A stretch of DNA of 64,000 nt from Oceanobacillus timonensis (lineage in GTDB: Bacteria > Bacillota > Bacilli > Bacillales > Amphibacillaceae), in NCBI RefSeq assembly GCF_900166635.1, contig NZ_LT800497.1, positions 3,892,344 through 3,956,343 on the forward strand. The letters are read 5' to 3'. Position numbers and translations under genes: made by a program. Positions 36,393 to 45,316 of the stretch are shown in pieces; position 1 is the first letter of the stretch, and the number at the start of each line of letters is the position of its first letter. The notes beneath the pieces are model-generated. The model did not search any database, was not told the origin of the DNA, and was given only the letters and a program-made list of their open reading frames with translations.

Positions 36393-37718
36393 TTATTGAA
36401 GTTCCGGCCAATAATCTTTATTCGCAATCAACATATCATCAAGGACTTGTTTAGCTGCCCGCGCAGACGGTACAGTTTGATTTAAGGTAAATGCTTGTAA
36501 GGCTTTGTCATAGGAATTCTCAAAAAATGCATCTACAAGCAGTTTTTCTGCTGCAACCTGTGCTTCCATCATTCCTTTATGAAAATCATTGATAGGATGT
36601 AAAGCAAGCTGTTCTACCCCGGTTGCACCGATGTATGCAGGGACTTCTACAACCGCATCGTCTCTTAAATTCGGAATCGATCCCTTATTAGGCGTAATAA
36701 CCATAAAACGTTTTGGTTCATCATTTAAAATGGCCACAGCTATATCTACAATATAGTTACCATGTTCACCAAAGTTGAAATGCAGAATATCTTCTGTTTC
36801 TCCATTTCTGATTTGTTCTGCCATTCTACGCGTATTTGCTTCACGACCCTCCATCACCATATTGGCTCTAGTGAAGTTTTTATCTTCATTTTCAACCATA
36901 AGATCAGGGAACCAGTAATACTCTAAATAATTATTAGGCAGTGCCTCAGGGAAATAGTTCACCATGGCAGACATCAGTTGATATGTCTTTACCCAATATT
37001 GATCGCCTTCGTTAAATTCGGCAACGTCCATATTGACTTGACGCAGCTTGTCAATAATTTCAGGCATAACATCCCGTTTTATTGAGGTATCATAAATTTT
37101 GCTATACCAGCCGTAATGATTTAGACCATAGTAAGTTGGAATCCAGTTTTTTCTGTCGTACCCAAAGTTAGATGCAATGGTCTCTTCCAGAGATATGGTC
37201 ATATCACACACATTTATCATATTGGCATCAGGATATTTTCTCCGTATTGCTTCGGAAATGATAGATTCCGGGTTGGTGTAGTTAAGGATCCAGGCGTCTG
37301 GAGCATGTTGCTGTACATAGCCTACGATCTCCAATATTCCGCCAATCGAGCGTAACCCGTATGCAAAACCGCCCAGTCCGCATGTTTCCTGGCCTACCAG
37401 GTCGTATTTTAACGGAATTTTCTCGTCTTGCTCCCGCATAGCAAGACCGCCAACACGGATTTGTGAGAAAACAAAGTCCACATTTGTGAATGCTTCTTCT
37501 GTATTTTCTGTTACAACCAGCTTCATATCTTGTCTGTCCTTATCAATCAATAACTGATTGATAATTAACTTCATATCTTCATTTCTTTTTGGATTGATAT
37601 CATATAACCGCATTTCTGTAATAGGAAATTTACTGCTATTACTTAATAGCGCAGAGACGATACCTGGTGTGTAGGTACTCCCGCCACCGGCAATGGTTAT
37701 GATTAATTTATCCCTCAT
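36393..37718 (-). CDS. 6-phospho-alpha-glucosidase, glycoside hydrolase family 4
   Basis: This 441-residue GH4 enzyme hydrolyses phosphorylated disaccharides with NAD and a divalent metal. The N-terminal NAD site is ITIAGGGSTYTPGIVSALL. Substrate and metal ligands lie in LNYTNPESIISEAIRR, the Cys of NVCDMTISLEE (about residue 171) and the His of YYGLNHYGWYSKIYD (about 201). CDM at this place points to the alpha-specific (GlvA/MalA) branch, whereas beta enzymes have CNV-type motifs. It follows a PTS EIICB gene by 30 nt, so imported sugar phosphate such as maltose-6-phosphate is split to glucose-6-phosphate and glucose (inference). Confidence 0.88.
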   Translation of the reverse strand: MRDKLIITIAGGGSTYTPGIVSALLSNSSKFPITEMRLYDINPKRNEDMKLIINQLLIDKDRQDMKLVVTENTEEAFTNVDFVFSQIRVGGLAMREQDEKIPLKYDLVGQETCGLGGFAYGLRSIGGILEIVGYVQQHAPDAWILNYTNPESIISEAIRRKYPDANMINVCDMTISLEETIASNFGYDRKNWIPTYYGLNHYGWYSKIYDTSIKRDVMPEIIDKLRQVNMDVAEFNEGDQYWVKTYQLMSAMVNYFPEALPNNYLEYYWFPDLMVENEDKNFTRANMVMEGREANTRRMAEQIRNGETEDILHFNFGEHGNYIVDIAVAILNDEPKRFMVITPNKGSIPNLRDDAVVEVPAYIGATGVEQLALHPINDFHKGMMEAQVAAEKLLVDAFFENSYDKALQAFTLNQTVPSARAAKQVLDDMLIANKDYWPELQ

Positions 37719-37748
37719 TTTTATTCCTCCAGTACATGACTAAACTTT

Positions 37749-39314
37749 TTATTCCGTTTCTTTTCCGAGATAATTATCTACATCCTCTTTGAGATTCTGC
37801 ACAGATAATCCGATGATTACTTGAATGGCATTTCCATTTTTAACGACACCTGATGCGCCGAGGCTTCTAAAATGTTCATCAGAAGCTATTTTCTCAGGAT
37901 CAGTGACCTTCACTCTTAACCGGGTAGCACAATTTGTAACATGCTCAATATTTTCTTGCCCGCCGAGAAAGTCTACATATTCACCAGCCAGATTCTTTTC
38001 TGTGGATCCTGTTGTTTTCTTCTCTTTATAGTCTTCTTTTCCATAAAGTTTTACTTCTTCGTCTGTACGTCCTGGCGTTTTAATATTAAGCTTTAAAATC
38101 ATAAAACGGAATACAAAGAAGTAGATAAAGAAAAAGACGATACCAATGATGATTTGGATTAAATAGGTCATCCAGTGATTGTTAAATAAAGGTATCCAGT
38201 TCATGGACATGAATTCCAGCAATCCGCCGCCGAAATTTCCGGTAACGCCAAATATATACATCGTTGTAGCCAGAAAAGCATCCAGAACAGCTTTTACAGC
38301 AAATAGCAATGGTGCAACAAAAATATACGTGAACTCAAGCGGCTCGGTAATTCCTGCCAAAACAGCGGTTATCGTTGCAGGTATTAATAACCCGGCGACC
38401 ACTTTTCTTTTTCCTTTCTGTGCTGTTACGTAGATAGCTAAAGCAGCAGCTGGCAGACCGAATATATTGGAGTTGCCCTGCATCGCGAATCCGCCTTCCG
38501 GGAATAATTCTTTCAAGGAAGCAGTAGAACGAGCAAAATCCCCCATATTCGCTGCCCAGTTGGCGTAGGTTCCGCCATCAATAATGGCTGGGCCAAACTG
38601 AAATGGTCCGTAAATAAAATGGTGTAACCCTGTCGGTAGTAAAATCTTTTCTAAAAAGATATAGAGCCATACACCGAAGTTGCCCGCGTTAGCCAGAAAT
38701 CCTTGTAGGGATGCAATCCCCATTTGGATATAAGGCCATAGCCAAGCAGTTAAGAAAGCAACAGGCAGCATGGCAAAGAAACCGATAATCACTACAAATG
38801 CTGATCCTTGAAAAATACCAAGATAGTCTGGAAGTTTCGTATCATAGTATTTATTGTGTAAATATACTGCAATAGCAGATATAATAATTGCTCCAAGAAT
38901 ACTGGTATCCAATGTTTTAATCCCTGCAATCTCGGCTAATCCGCTGACACCGCCGGCCTCTTGGCTGATATCAACATTGAAAAAGCCGGGAAAGCTTGTT
39001 AACATGGCGTTGATAAAATAATTAAAGGTAAGGAAAATGATAATTGTTTCCATCAACGCTCTGCCGTTTGCTTTAGCAGCCAGTGCTACGGGAATGCCCA
39101 TTGCAAAAATGAGGGGCATTTGATTAAACACTGTCCAGGCACCTTCTTCAATGATGAACCAAATCTTAGACCATGCAGTGCCTTCTTCTGCCAGACTGCC
39201 CATAATAAGAGGGTCATTAAAAAGTGTGGAAAAGCCTATGACAATCCCTGAAAATGCGAAAAATAAAACGGGAACAAACATAGCGCTTCCAAACCGTTGG
39301 AATTTCTGCATCAT
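37749..39314 (-). CDS. PTS alpha-glucoside-type transporter EIICB
   Basis: This 521-residue two-domain PTS permease has an N-terminal EIIC domain (about 1-415) with about ten hydrophobic segments and motifs such as NQMPLIFAMGIPVALA, LPTGLHHFIYGPFQFGP and GITEPLEFTYIFVAPLLFAV. A C-terminal EIIB domain carries the phosphocysteine in EHVTNCATRLRVKVTD (about residue 459). No EIIA domain is fused or encoded next door, so a glucose-type EIIA elsewhere must supply phosphate. It is transcribed between the RpiR regulator (42-nt gap) and the GH4 hydrolase (30-nt gap), like the glv/mal systems of bacilli. Confidence 0.9.
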   Translation of the reverse strand: MMQKFQRFGSAMFVPVLFFAFSGIVIGFSTLFNDPLIMGSLAEEGTAWSKIWFIIEEGAWTVFNQMPLIFAMGIPVALAAKANGRALMETIIIFLTFNYFINAMLTSFPGFFNVDISQEAGGVSGLAEIAGIKTLDTSILGAIIISAIAVYLHNKYYDTKLPDYLGIFQGSAFVVIIGFFAMLPVAFLTAWLWPYIQMGIASLQGFLANAGNFGVWLYIFLEKILLPTGLHHFIYGPFQFGPAIIDGGTYANWAANMGDFARSTASLKELFPEGGFAMQGNSNIFGLPAAALAIYVTAQKGKRKVVAGLLIPATITAVLAGITEPLEFTYIFVAPLLFAVKAVLDAFLATTMYIFGVTGNFGGGLLEFMSMNWIPLFNNHWMTYLIQIIIGIVFFFIYFFVFRFMILKLNIKTPGRTDEEVKLYGKEDYKEKKTTGSTEKNLAGEYVDFLGGQENIEHVTNCATRLRVKVTDPEKIASDEHFRSLGASGVVKNGNAIQVIIGLSVQNLKEDVDNYLGKETE

Positions 39315-39356
39315 CTGTATTTCCCCCTAACTTAAAATAGTAATAGATAAAAGTTG

Positions 39357-40112
39357 TTACTTTTTCTGCTCCAAATAATCTAAATACGACCGGAAAAGCG
39401 CCTCAACCATAACGAAAAAGGTAGAAAATGTTGTAATCTCTAAAGCGAGATGGCTTTTTTGCGGATGAGCAAACGCATACATTCTTAAATCAGTTAATTG
39501 AGCAAGCTTGTTATTCTTTAAATCTGTAATTGACATCAATGGAATCTTTTTAGCAGCAATCCGCTGTGCAAAAGGAAGCATGGAAGGCGTATTGCCTGAA
39601 AGTGAAATAATAATAATTAAATCGTTTTCAGTTAAATCGTCCATTAATACATGAAAATCCATTTCGTCATCAATCACATGGACATATTTATTGAGTACCC
39701 AAAAATATCTTTTCAGTTCATTTGCACACAATTTTTGTTCTGTTCCTGTTCCGTATACAAATAAACGCTCGGATGATTCAATGGCTTCGCATATTTCTTC
39801 AAAGTCCCAATGCTGCAGCTGCTCAATATTCATTTGTATATCAGTAATGAGACTTTTTTTATAAGACTTTTCTGAAGTCTCCTTTTGTTCCTGCCATTTT
39901 ATTGCATATTTCATTTCACTAAAACCCGCGAATCCAATCTTCTTAATAAATCTGGATATCGTTGATTTTGATGAATGACATGCATCAGCCAGTTCCCTGA
40001 TGGTCATCTTCTCTACAGCTTCACGATGTTTCAGAATATAGGAGGCTATCGACTTATCTGTGGCATTAAATGTTTCATAATATTGGTTAACTGCTTCTTC
40101 TATTAAATCCAT
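39357..40112 (-). CDS. RpiR-family transcriptional regulator of the PTS/GH4 operon
   Basis: This 251-residue protein has an N-terminal RpiR helix-turn-helix (MTIRELADACHSSKSTISRF and IKKIGFAGFSEMKYAI) and a C-terminal SIS domain that binds phosphosugars (LFVYGTGTEQKLCANELKR, LIIIISLSGNTPSMLPFAQR). The frame is open to 40175, but AGGAGTGAT places the start at ATG 40112 (MDLIEEAVNQYY). It is first in the operon with EIICB and GH4, matching the glvR-type arrangement. The ligand is probably a phosphorylated alpha-glucoside. Confidence 0.9.
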   Translation of the reverse strand: MDLIEEAVNQYYETFNATDKSIASYILKHREAVEKMTIRELADACHSSKSTISRFIKKIGFAGFSEMKYAIKWQEQKETSEKSYKKSLITDIQMNIEQLQHWDFEEICEAIESSERLFVYGTGTEQKLCANELKRYFWVLNKYVHVIDDEMDFHVLMDDLTENDLIIIISLSGNTPSMLPFAQRIAAKKIPLMSITDLKNNKLAQLTDLRMYAFAHPQKSHLALEITTFSTFFVMVEALFRSYLDYLEQKK

Positions 40113-40666
40113 TTTTATCACTCCTGTAAGTCTTCCTTTACAAGGAGTATAATTTAAAAATCTGTATAAAAGCAATCACCTCACTATCCATAAATTTTTT
40201 CCTGCCGGCGATGGAAGGGGTTTCAACTGATTTTAATTTTAAATGCTGTTTTCAAGAACAACAATAGATGGAAGCGATTATGGATGCTTTTACTGATACT
40301 GACACATGCGTTCATTTTCCGGGACATGTCCCAAGAAAAAATCGGCTTTTATCAAAACTTAATCACAGGTAATTCGATTTATAATATATATTGAAGTAAT
40401 TTTACTCTTCTAATATATAGGGCAAAACAGAGTGCTCTGCTTTTGGGGCGGATGGGTAATAGAATCTTGAAGAGAAACTAACTTATTGACAGTACCTTTT
40501 GAATAGAAATGAATGTTATTAAATAATAACTATCTTCTTAACTATAGCCAATTCAATAATAAAACAACATAATTTTTTATTATTGAATAACAATTCTAAT
40601 CAAAGTAGTAAATTTACAACTTTACTTATGGTTCTATATAGTGAAGTAAAAATCAAGAAGCAAAAA
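40113..40666. other. Upstream region of the RpiR operon, no gene seen
   Basis: About 550 bases contain a 12-bp perfect palindrome, GGGACATGTCCC, at 40321-40332 and AT-rich DNA. No plausible gene was found. It presumably carries the promoter of the minus-strand PTS operon and the flank of the IS element. Confidence 0.5.
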
Positions 40667-40670
40667 GGGG

Positions 40671-40712
40671 CTGTTGCACAATCAGGAAACTGAGCGTGCA
40701 ACAGTTTTTTTT
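40671..40712 (+). terminator. Terminator-like hairpin at the IS left end
   Basis: CTGTTGCAC (40671-40679) pairs perfectly with GTGCAACAG (40696-40704), followed by T8. A second hairpin, AGCAGACC/GGTCTGCT, follows at about 40726-40748. Together they should block outside transcription from reading into the transposase. Confidence 0.7.
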
Positions 40713-40765
40713 GTATACACAAAAAAGCAGACCACAAAGGGTCTGCTCTCGTGTATTATTAACTT

Positions 40766-42376
40766 ATGACTAATAAACAAATAATACAATTCAATTATAC
40801 GCAAACTTCCGCTAACTATCAATTATATTTACCGATGGACGTGGAAGAAATGATTCCTTTAGATGATTCGGTCCGGCTCCACTGCCTCTTATGTGAAAGG
40901 ATGGATTATAGAGAACTATTACAGGCATACTCTCCAAAAGGGAGAAAACCGGCAGTCGATCCAGTCATTCTATTTAAAGTCATTACCTACGCAGCTTCCC
41001 AAAAAATCTATTCTTCCCGAGGGATAGAAAAAGCTTGCCGCCGGGATATCAATTTTCGCTGGCTTCTTCAGGGGTATGCAGCTCCTGACCATGCGACCAT
41101 CAGTCGATTCAAGCAAAAATATCTGACCGATACCGTGATGGAACAGCTCTTCTTTCAACAAGTCGTATGGCTCTACGAACAAAAAGCCATTACCGGAGAA
41201 ACACTCTATATCGATGGCACAAAAATCGAAGCATATGCCAATCGGTATTCTTTCGTATGGAAAAAGGCAATCACCAAACATGAAGCGAAGATGTACGCCA
41301 AATGGCAAGCCCTTCTGGAACAGATCAATACGACGTACTGTCAGCTCTTCACAAGCCCCTATGAGACGTTTTTAGAAGATTTGAAAAAAGTGCTTGTTTT
41401 CCTGGAGAAAATACAGGAAGAAGAGAACATCACGTTTGTATATGGCAAAGGGAAAAGAAAAAACGTCCTTCAACGTTACCATGAACAAGTAAAGGAAATG
41501 CTTCAGCGCAAAGAACAATATGATGCTTCCAACGAAATTATGGGAGAGAAACGAAACAGCTATTCCAAAACAGACCATGATGCCACGTTTATGCGGATGA
41601 AAGACGATCATATGCGGAATGGCCAACTCAAGCCAGCTTACAATGTCCAGGCTGCCGTGGATGCGGAATTTATCGTTGGGATCAATGCGTTTTCCGATCG
41701 AAACGACACGACAACATTGATTCCGATGCTTCAATATTTAAAGGAGCACCTTCCTTTTACGTATCGCCATATCGTCGCAGATTCTGGATATGAAAGCGAA
41801 GAAAATTATGTGTATTTAAAGAAGCAAGAACAGATGGCCTATATCAAGCCGCAAAATCATGAGCGCAAGAAAAAAGCTTCTTTCAAAAAGGATATCAAAT
41901 ATCGGGAAAACATGACTTATGACAAAGGCACAGATACCTATACCTGCGCCAATGACCAGCAATTACATGCCATTCGAAACTACACGCGAACCTCGCAGAC
42001 AGGCTACCAATCTCAAGTAACGGTGTACGAAAGTGAAGACTGTACAGGGTGCCCGTTCAAAGAAAAATGTACGAAAGCCAAAGGGAATCGCCAACTGCAT
42101 GTAGCCAAGGAATTTCTGGCTTACCGGGAAACCGCGCAAGAAAATATTCTAACAGAAACAGGCACACTGTACCGTATGAATCGTTCCATTCAAGTGGAAG
42201 GAACATTCGGCGTGTTGAAGGAAGATTATCAACTGAAAAAGTTTCGTACGCGAGGAACAGGGAATGTACGAAACGAGCTATTGATTCTGGCATTTGGTTA
42301 TAATCTTAATAAAATACATACAAAAATCCAAGCTGATCGCCTGAATCTTTATTATCATCCATTAAAGACCGCTTAA
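40766..42376 (+). CDS. IS1182-family transposase
   Basis: This 536-residue DDE transposase starts with FNYTQTSANYQLYLPMDVEE and has an N-terminal DUF772-like domain (IEKACRRDINFRWLLQGYAA, PDHATISRFK). The DDE residues are visible as Asp in LYIDGTKIEAYANRY (about 150), Asp in HIVADSGYESEENY (about 348) and Glu in SIQVEGTFGVLKEDYQ (about 490). The Cys-rich CTGCPFKEKC motif is typical. There is no frameshift, so it may be active. Its upstream ribosome binding site is poor, in line with low expression. Confidence 0.93.
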   Translation: MTNKQIIQFNYTQTSANYQLYLPMDVEEMIPLDDSVRLHCLLCERMDYRELLQAYSPKGRKPAVDPVILFKVITYAASQKIYSSRGIEKACRRDINFRWLLQGYAAPDHATISRFKQKYLTDTVMEQLFFQQVVWLYEQKAITGETLYIDGTKIEAYANRYSFVWKKAITKHEAKMYAKWQALLEQINTTYCQLFTSPYETFLEDLKKVLVFLEKIQEEENITFVYGKGKRKNVLQRYHEQVKEMLQRKEQYDASNEIMGEKRNSYSKTDHDATFMRMKDDHMRNGQLKPAYNVQAAVDAEFIVGINAFSDRNDTTTLIPMLQYLKEHLPFTYRHIVADSGYESEENYVYLKKQEQMAYIKPQNHERKKKASFKKDIKYRENMTYDKGTDTYTCANDQQLHAIRNYTRTSQTGYQSQVTVYESEDCTGCPFKEKCTKAKGNRQLHVAKEFLAYRETAQENILTETGTLYRMNRSIQVEGTFGVLKEDYQLKKFRTRGTGNVRNELLILAFGYNLNKIHTKIQADRLNLYYHPLKTA

Positions 42377-42484
42377 AAAATTTTAAAAAAGGTGAAGCTT
42401 ATTTAACTGCGTCAAAAAACGATTGATTTTCCCTTTATCACCATAAATAAAATAATGAATCTTAAAAAGAGCAATCTCATATAG

Positions 42485-42537
42485 AAAAAAGAGCTGTCAG
42501 CAAATGCATAATATGCATTTTGCGACAGCTCCTTTTT
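42485..42537. terminator. Long hairpin at the IS right end
   Basis: AAAAAAGAGCTGTCAGCAAA (from 42485) pairs almost completely with TTTTGCGACAGCTCCTTTTT, centred on GCATAATATGC. It includes the IS right repeat. It could equally terminate the minus-strand phosphatase transcript ending at 42673. The bases 42541-42672 hold nothing else recognised. Confidence 0.7.
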
Positions 42538-42672
42538 AATTATATAATCTTTTAATTTGTCAGAAATTCCCCTATCAATGTAGCATCATTTTATATCTGA
42601 TAGAAATAAATTACTTACATTAGTTAAAGCTAATGCTGTTTACAAGCCATGTATAGAAGCAAAGGTTTCCTT

Positions 42673-43443
42673 TCACTCCTTATCAATTTTTCCATTCGTG
42701 CAGGTGAAATGAGGAAATTCAAATTGAACTTCGTTACCATCCAATTGATAAACACTGCCCCCTGCTTCCTCAACAATCAATTTGCCTGCAGCAACATCCC
42801 AAATATTTACTCCCCACTCCCAGAATGCATCCAATCGTCCAGAAGCAACATAAGCACAGTGTAAGGCTGCTGAACCAAAAGTACGAATATTCCGAGCCAA
42901 CAATGCAATTTTCACATATCCCTCTAAGACATGATTACGGTCACTTTCATACTTAGCTGGAACTCCTGTTGAAACGAGACTCTCCGCCAAAGAACTTTGT
43001 TTGCTTACATGGATTGCTTCTCCATTTAATGTCGCACCTTTTCCCCTTTCAGCAATAAATAATTCTTTTGCAACAGGGTCATAAATAATGCCATAAGCTG
43101 CTATCCCTTCACAATATAAGGCTACCGAAATCGTATATCCCGGCAACCCGTGCACATAATTCGTCGTTCCATCAATTGGATCGATTATCCATAGATTGGG
43201 ATACGTTTCTAACATTTCAAGCATTCTATCATAACCTATCTCTTCTACCGTTTCTTCTCCAAAAACAGCATGCTCTGGAAAATTTCTCTTTATTTCCTCT
43301 GTAATATATTTTTCTGTTTTCTTATCCATTTCCGTAACTAAATCCGTATCGCTGCCTTTTGTTTCAACAGTGAGTCTTGAATTCATATTTTCTATCAGAT
43401 TTCTCCCTGCTACTATCACAAGTTCACATACTTCTTCAAACAT
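42673..43443 (-). CDS. Inositol monophosphatase-family phosphatase
   Basis: This 256-residue member of the FIG/IMPase superfamily is a Mg-dependent sugar or inositol phosphate monoesterase. Family motifs are complete: DTDLVTEMDKKTEKYI, FGEETVEEIG, the metal-binding WIIDPIDGTTNYVHGLPGY (about residues 83-101) and NIWDVAAGKLIVEEAGG near the C-terminus. AAAAGGTGATG precedes the ATG. It is transcribed with a HAD phosphatase 51 nt upstream. Next to the ABC importer and inside an inositol-rich region, hydrolysis of imported inositol phosphate or sugar phosphate is plausible (inference). Confidence 0.92.
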   Translation of the reverse strand: MFEEVCELVIVAGRNLIENMNSRLTVETKGSDTDLVTEMDKKTEKYITEEIKRNFPEHAVFGEETVEEIGYDRMLEMLETYPNLWIIDPIDGTTNYVHGLPGYTISVALYCEGIAAYGIIYDPVAKELFIAERGKGATLNGEAIHVSKQSSLAESLVSTGVPAKYESDRNHVLEGYVKIALLARNIRTFGSAALHCAYVASGRLDAFWEWGVNIWDVAAGKLIVEEAGGSVYQLDGNEVQFEFPHFTCTNGKIDKE

Positions 43444-43494
43444 TACATCACCTTTTCTTTAGAATTTGAGTTATATAAATAATCTACTTCTACT

Positions 43495-44304
43495 TTATCG
43501 CTTTAAAGTAATAGAACAGCTTATATCTTCAATAATACTTTGAATAGCGTGATGCTCGTGATGAACAGTTCTCCGAAAGTTTTGCAGTTTTAATAAGTCA
43601 ATAGCATTTTCAACCACATAAGCTGTATCGGCTGTTTGTAACATAGTCAAATCATTTTCATGATCTCCAACACAGGTAGTGTGCAAGTCTGTTCGTTTTA
43701 TATATTGAAGCAGATGTTTAACCGCATTTCCTTTCGAAACATTCTTCGGCAGGATCTCTAAATAGTTTTTTTCTGAATAAATCATGTCACATGAAACCCC
43801 ACTACTTAGCACCAACTTTTCACACTTTTTTAAAACAATAGGGTCTGAGATGAGCAACACTTTTGTTACGTAGCTTGTATCGAATATAGCATCTATTTCC
43901 CAAACCTTAACTTTATCTTTTTTCTCATGTTCTTTAATCAGTTCATTGTAATCTGAAATATAGGCTTTTTTATTTTGGTAGTAATTAATACCAATCGATT
44001 CACTTTCGCTGAATGCTTGTAATTGCTTAAATAGAGGTGTGAAGTTGGTAATCATTTGCTCATATATACGCTTTTGATTCTGATAATCGTAAATAACAGC
44101 CCCATTATACAGAATGACCGGTAGTGTAATCCCTAATTCTTGCACATAAGGACCGACAGAATCTTCCACACGTCCTGTCGCAATCGTAAATAAACCGCCG
44201 TCCTTTATAAATTGTTGAATAGACGTTTTATTCTCCATGCTTATATTCTGCTTTCCATCAAGTAATGTTCCATCTAAATCAGAGATTAATAGATGCTTTT
44301 TCAT
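43495..44304 (-). CDS. HAD-superfamily hydrolase, Cof subfamily
   Basis: This 269-residue Cof-type (IIB) HAD phosphatase has motif I LLISDLDGTLLDGKQN, with the nucleophile Asp at about residue 9 and the general acid two later. Motif II is FTIATGRVEDSV, the C2 cap is present, and motifs III/IV appear as KGNAVKHLL and TCVGDHENDLTML. Family members dephosphorylate sugar phosphates and similar small molecules in the cytoplasm. It is co-transcribed with the inositol monophosphatase-like gene. A terminator upstream (44428-44465) separates it from the PHP/ABC operon. Confidence 0.9.
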   Translation of the reverse strand: MKKHLLISDLDGTLLDGKQNISMENKTSIQQFIKDGGLFTIATGRVEDSVGPYVQELGITLPVILYNGAVIYDYQNQKRIYEQMITNFTPLFKQLQAFSESESIGINYYQNKKAYISDYNELIKEHEKKDKVKVWEIDAIFDTSYVTKVLLISDPIVLKKCEKLVLSSGVSCDMIYSEKNYLEILPKNVSKGNAVKHLLQYIKRTDLHTTCVGDHENDLTMLQTADTAYVVENAIDLLKLQNFRRTVHHEHHAIQSIIEDISCSITLKR

Positions 44305-44427
44305 CTCATTGCTCCCTCCGTAAATCTACTTTGTAAAACCTTGGGCTAATAACAAATGAATCAATTCTTAGCTTTTCTGTTAGTCTAGTTATATGAAATA
44401 CCTGTTATCAAGATAGAAAAATTAGAA

Positions 44428-44465
44428 AAACCTGCATTCGCTAAAAGAGGAGCGAATGCAGGTTT
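44428..44465 (-). terminator. Terminator after the ABC-PHP operon
   Basis: AAACCTGCATTCGCT (44428-44442) pairs perfectly with AGCGAATGCAGGTTT (44451-44465) around an 8-nt loop, with a U-rich tail on the minus transcript. Confidence 0.9.
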
Positions 44466-44485
44466 CCCCCCTTAAACTCCATACA

Positions 44486-45301
44486 TTAAAGTGGCACAGT
44501 ACATCTTTTCTTATCTACAAAATATACCATTTCTTTAAAACCAATCTGTTTTAACGTCTTCTGTACTTCCAAGTAATCATCCCCTATCCTAGAAGGTATA
44601 TGGGAATCTGAGCCAAAAGATATATCCACACCGTAATAGCATGCTCTTTCTAATATTTCATAGGAAGGATACCATCCGCCGCAATCTTTATTTTTACCAG
44701 ATGTATTCACTTCAATAGCAACACCTTCATTCGCAATTACTTTTAATGTTTCTTCTATTACTGGAGTTTGGACATCGTGAAAATCTAATAAATACCCTTT
44801 CATCGCATCAATATGTCCCAAGACTTGAAACATACCACTTCTAGCAGATTGTTGAATCAAATGATAGTAGGATACTTTTTCTTCCCGACGCTCTTTGTCT
44901 GATAGCTGGTCCCATCTTCCTTTTAGAAAAATACTTTTATCGTGAACATGATGGACAGAACCAATGATATAATCAAATGGGTATTTTTGATAAATATTCC
45001 TGTACATATCTGCATATTTAGGAAAATAATCGCTCTCCATCCCAAGCAACACGTGAATTTTATTATTATATTTTTCTTTTAGTGTCAACACTTCATTCAC
45101 ATATTCATCCAGCTCACTCTTCGCCATCGCGATTCCCGGATACAACTGATCTTTCTCCGAATAAAAGTAAGGAGAGTGGTCTGAAATCCCAATATAATGC
45201 AAACCGCGATCTATTGCCGCTTGAATGTAATCCTCTATTTTCCCTTCTGCATGCCCGCATCGATCATGATGCGTATGTAAATCGAAAATAATATTTGTCA
45301 C
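44486..45301 (-). CDS. PHP-domain phosphatase (histidinol-phosphatase HisK-like)
   Basis: This 271-residue PHP-fold metallohydrolase has the N-terminal metal motif IIFDLHTHHDRCGHAEG, then GISDHSPYFY, a Glu in VLLGMESDYFPKYAD, the histidine pair in YIIGSVHHVHDKS, VLGHIDAMKGYLLD, and a C-terminal SFGSDSHIPSRIG. It resembles histidinol-phosphate phosphatases of bacilli, but there are no his genes here. It starts at GTG with GGGGAAG upstream, 15 nt after the binding-protein gene, at the end of an ABC importer operon. Here its target is more likely an imported phosphomonoester (inference). Confidence 0.85.
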   Translation of the reverse strand: MTNIIFDLHTHHDRCGHAEGKIEDYIQAAIDRGLHYIGISDHSPYFYSEKDQLYPGIAMAKSELDEYVNEVLTLKEKYNNKIHVLLGMESDYFPKYADMYRNIYQKYPFDYIIGSVHHVHDKSIFLKGRWDQLSDKERREEKVSYYHLIQQSARSGMFQVLGHIDAMKGYLLDFHDVQTPVIEETLKVIANEGVAIEVNTSGKNKDCGGWYPSYEILERACYYGVDISFGSDSHIPSRIGDDYLEVQKTLKQIGFKEMVYFVDKKRCTVPL

Positions 45302-45316
45302 AATGCATCTTCCCCT

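Larger units (their letters stand above)
40667..42532 (+). mobile_element. IS1182-family insertion sequence, apparently intact
   Basis: An element of about 1.87 kb encloses a full transposase. The left end begins GGGGCTGTTGCACAAT (40667) and the right end, read inward from 42532, is GGAGCTGTCGCAAAAT; 13 of 16 positions match as terminal inverted repeats. Both ends are also embedded in strong hairpins. I could not define a target-site duplication by eye. It separates the PTS operon from the phosphatase/ABC cluster. Confidence 0.8.

Noticed and set aside
40321..40332. Perfect palindrome GGGACATGTCCC in the gap upstream of the RpiR gene
   Set aside because: Only 12 bp, about 210 bp from the start codon and with no second copy nearby. 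It is mentioned under the intergenic region but not called as an operator.
42049..42303. Second open frame inside the IS1182 transposase gene
   Set aside because: It overlaps the well-supported transposase in another frame and has no site or recognisable domain; a shadow frame.
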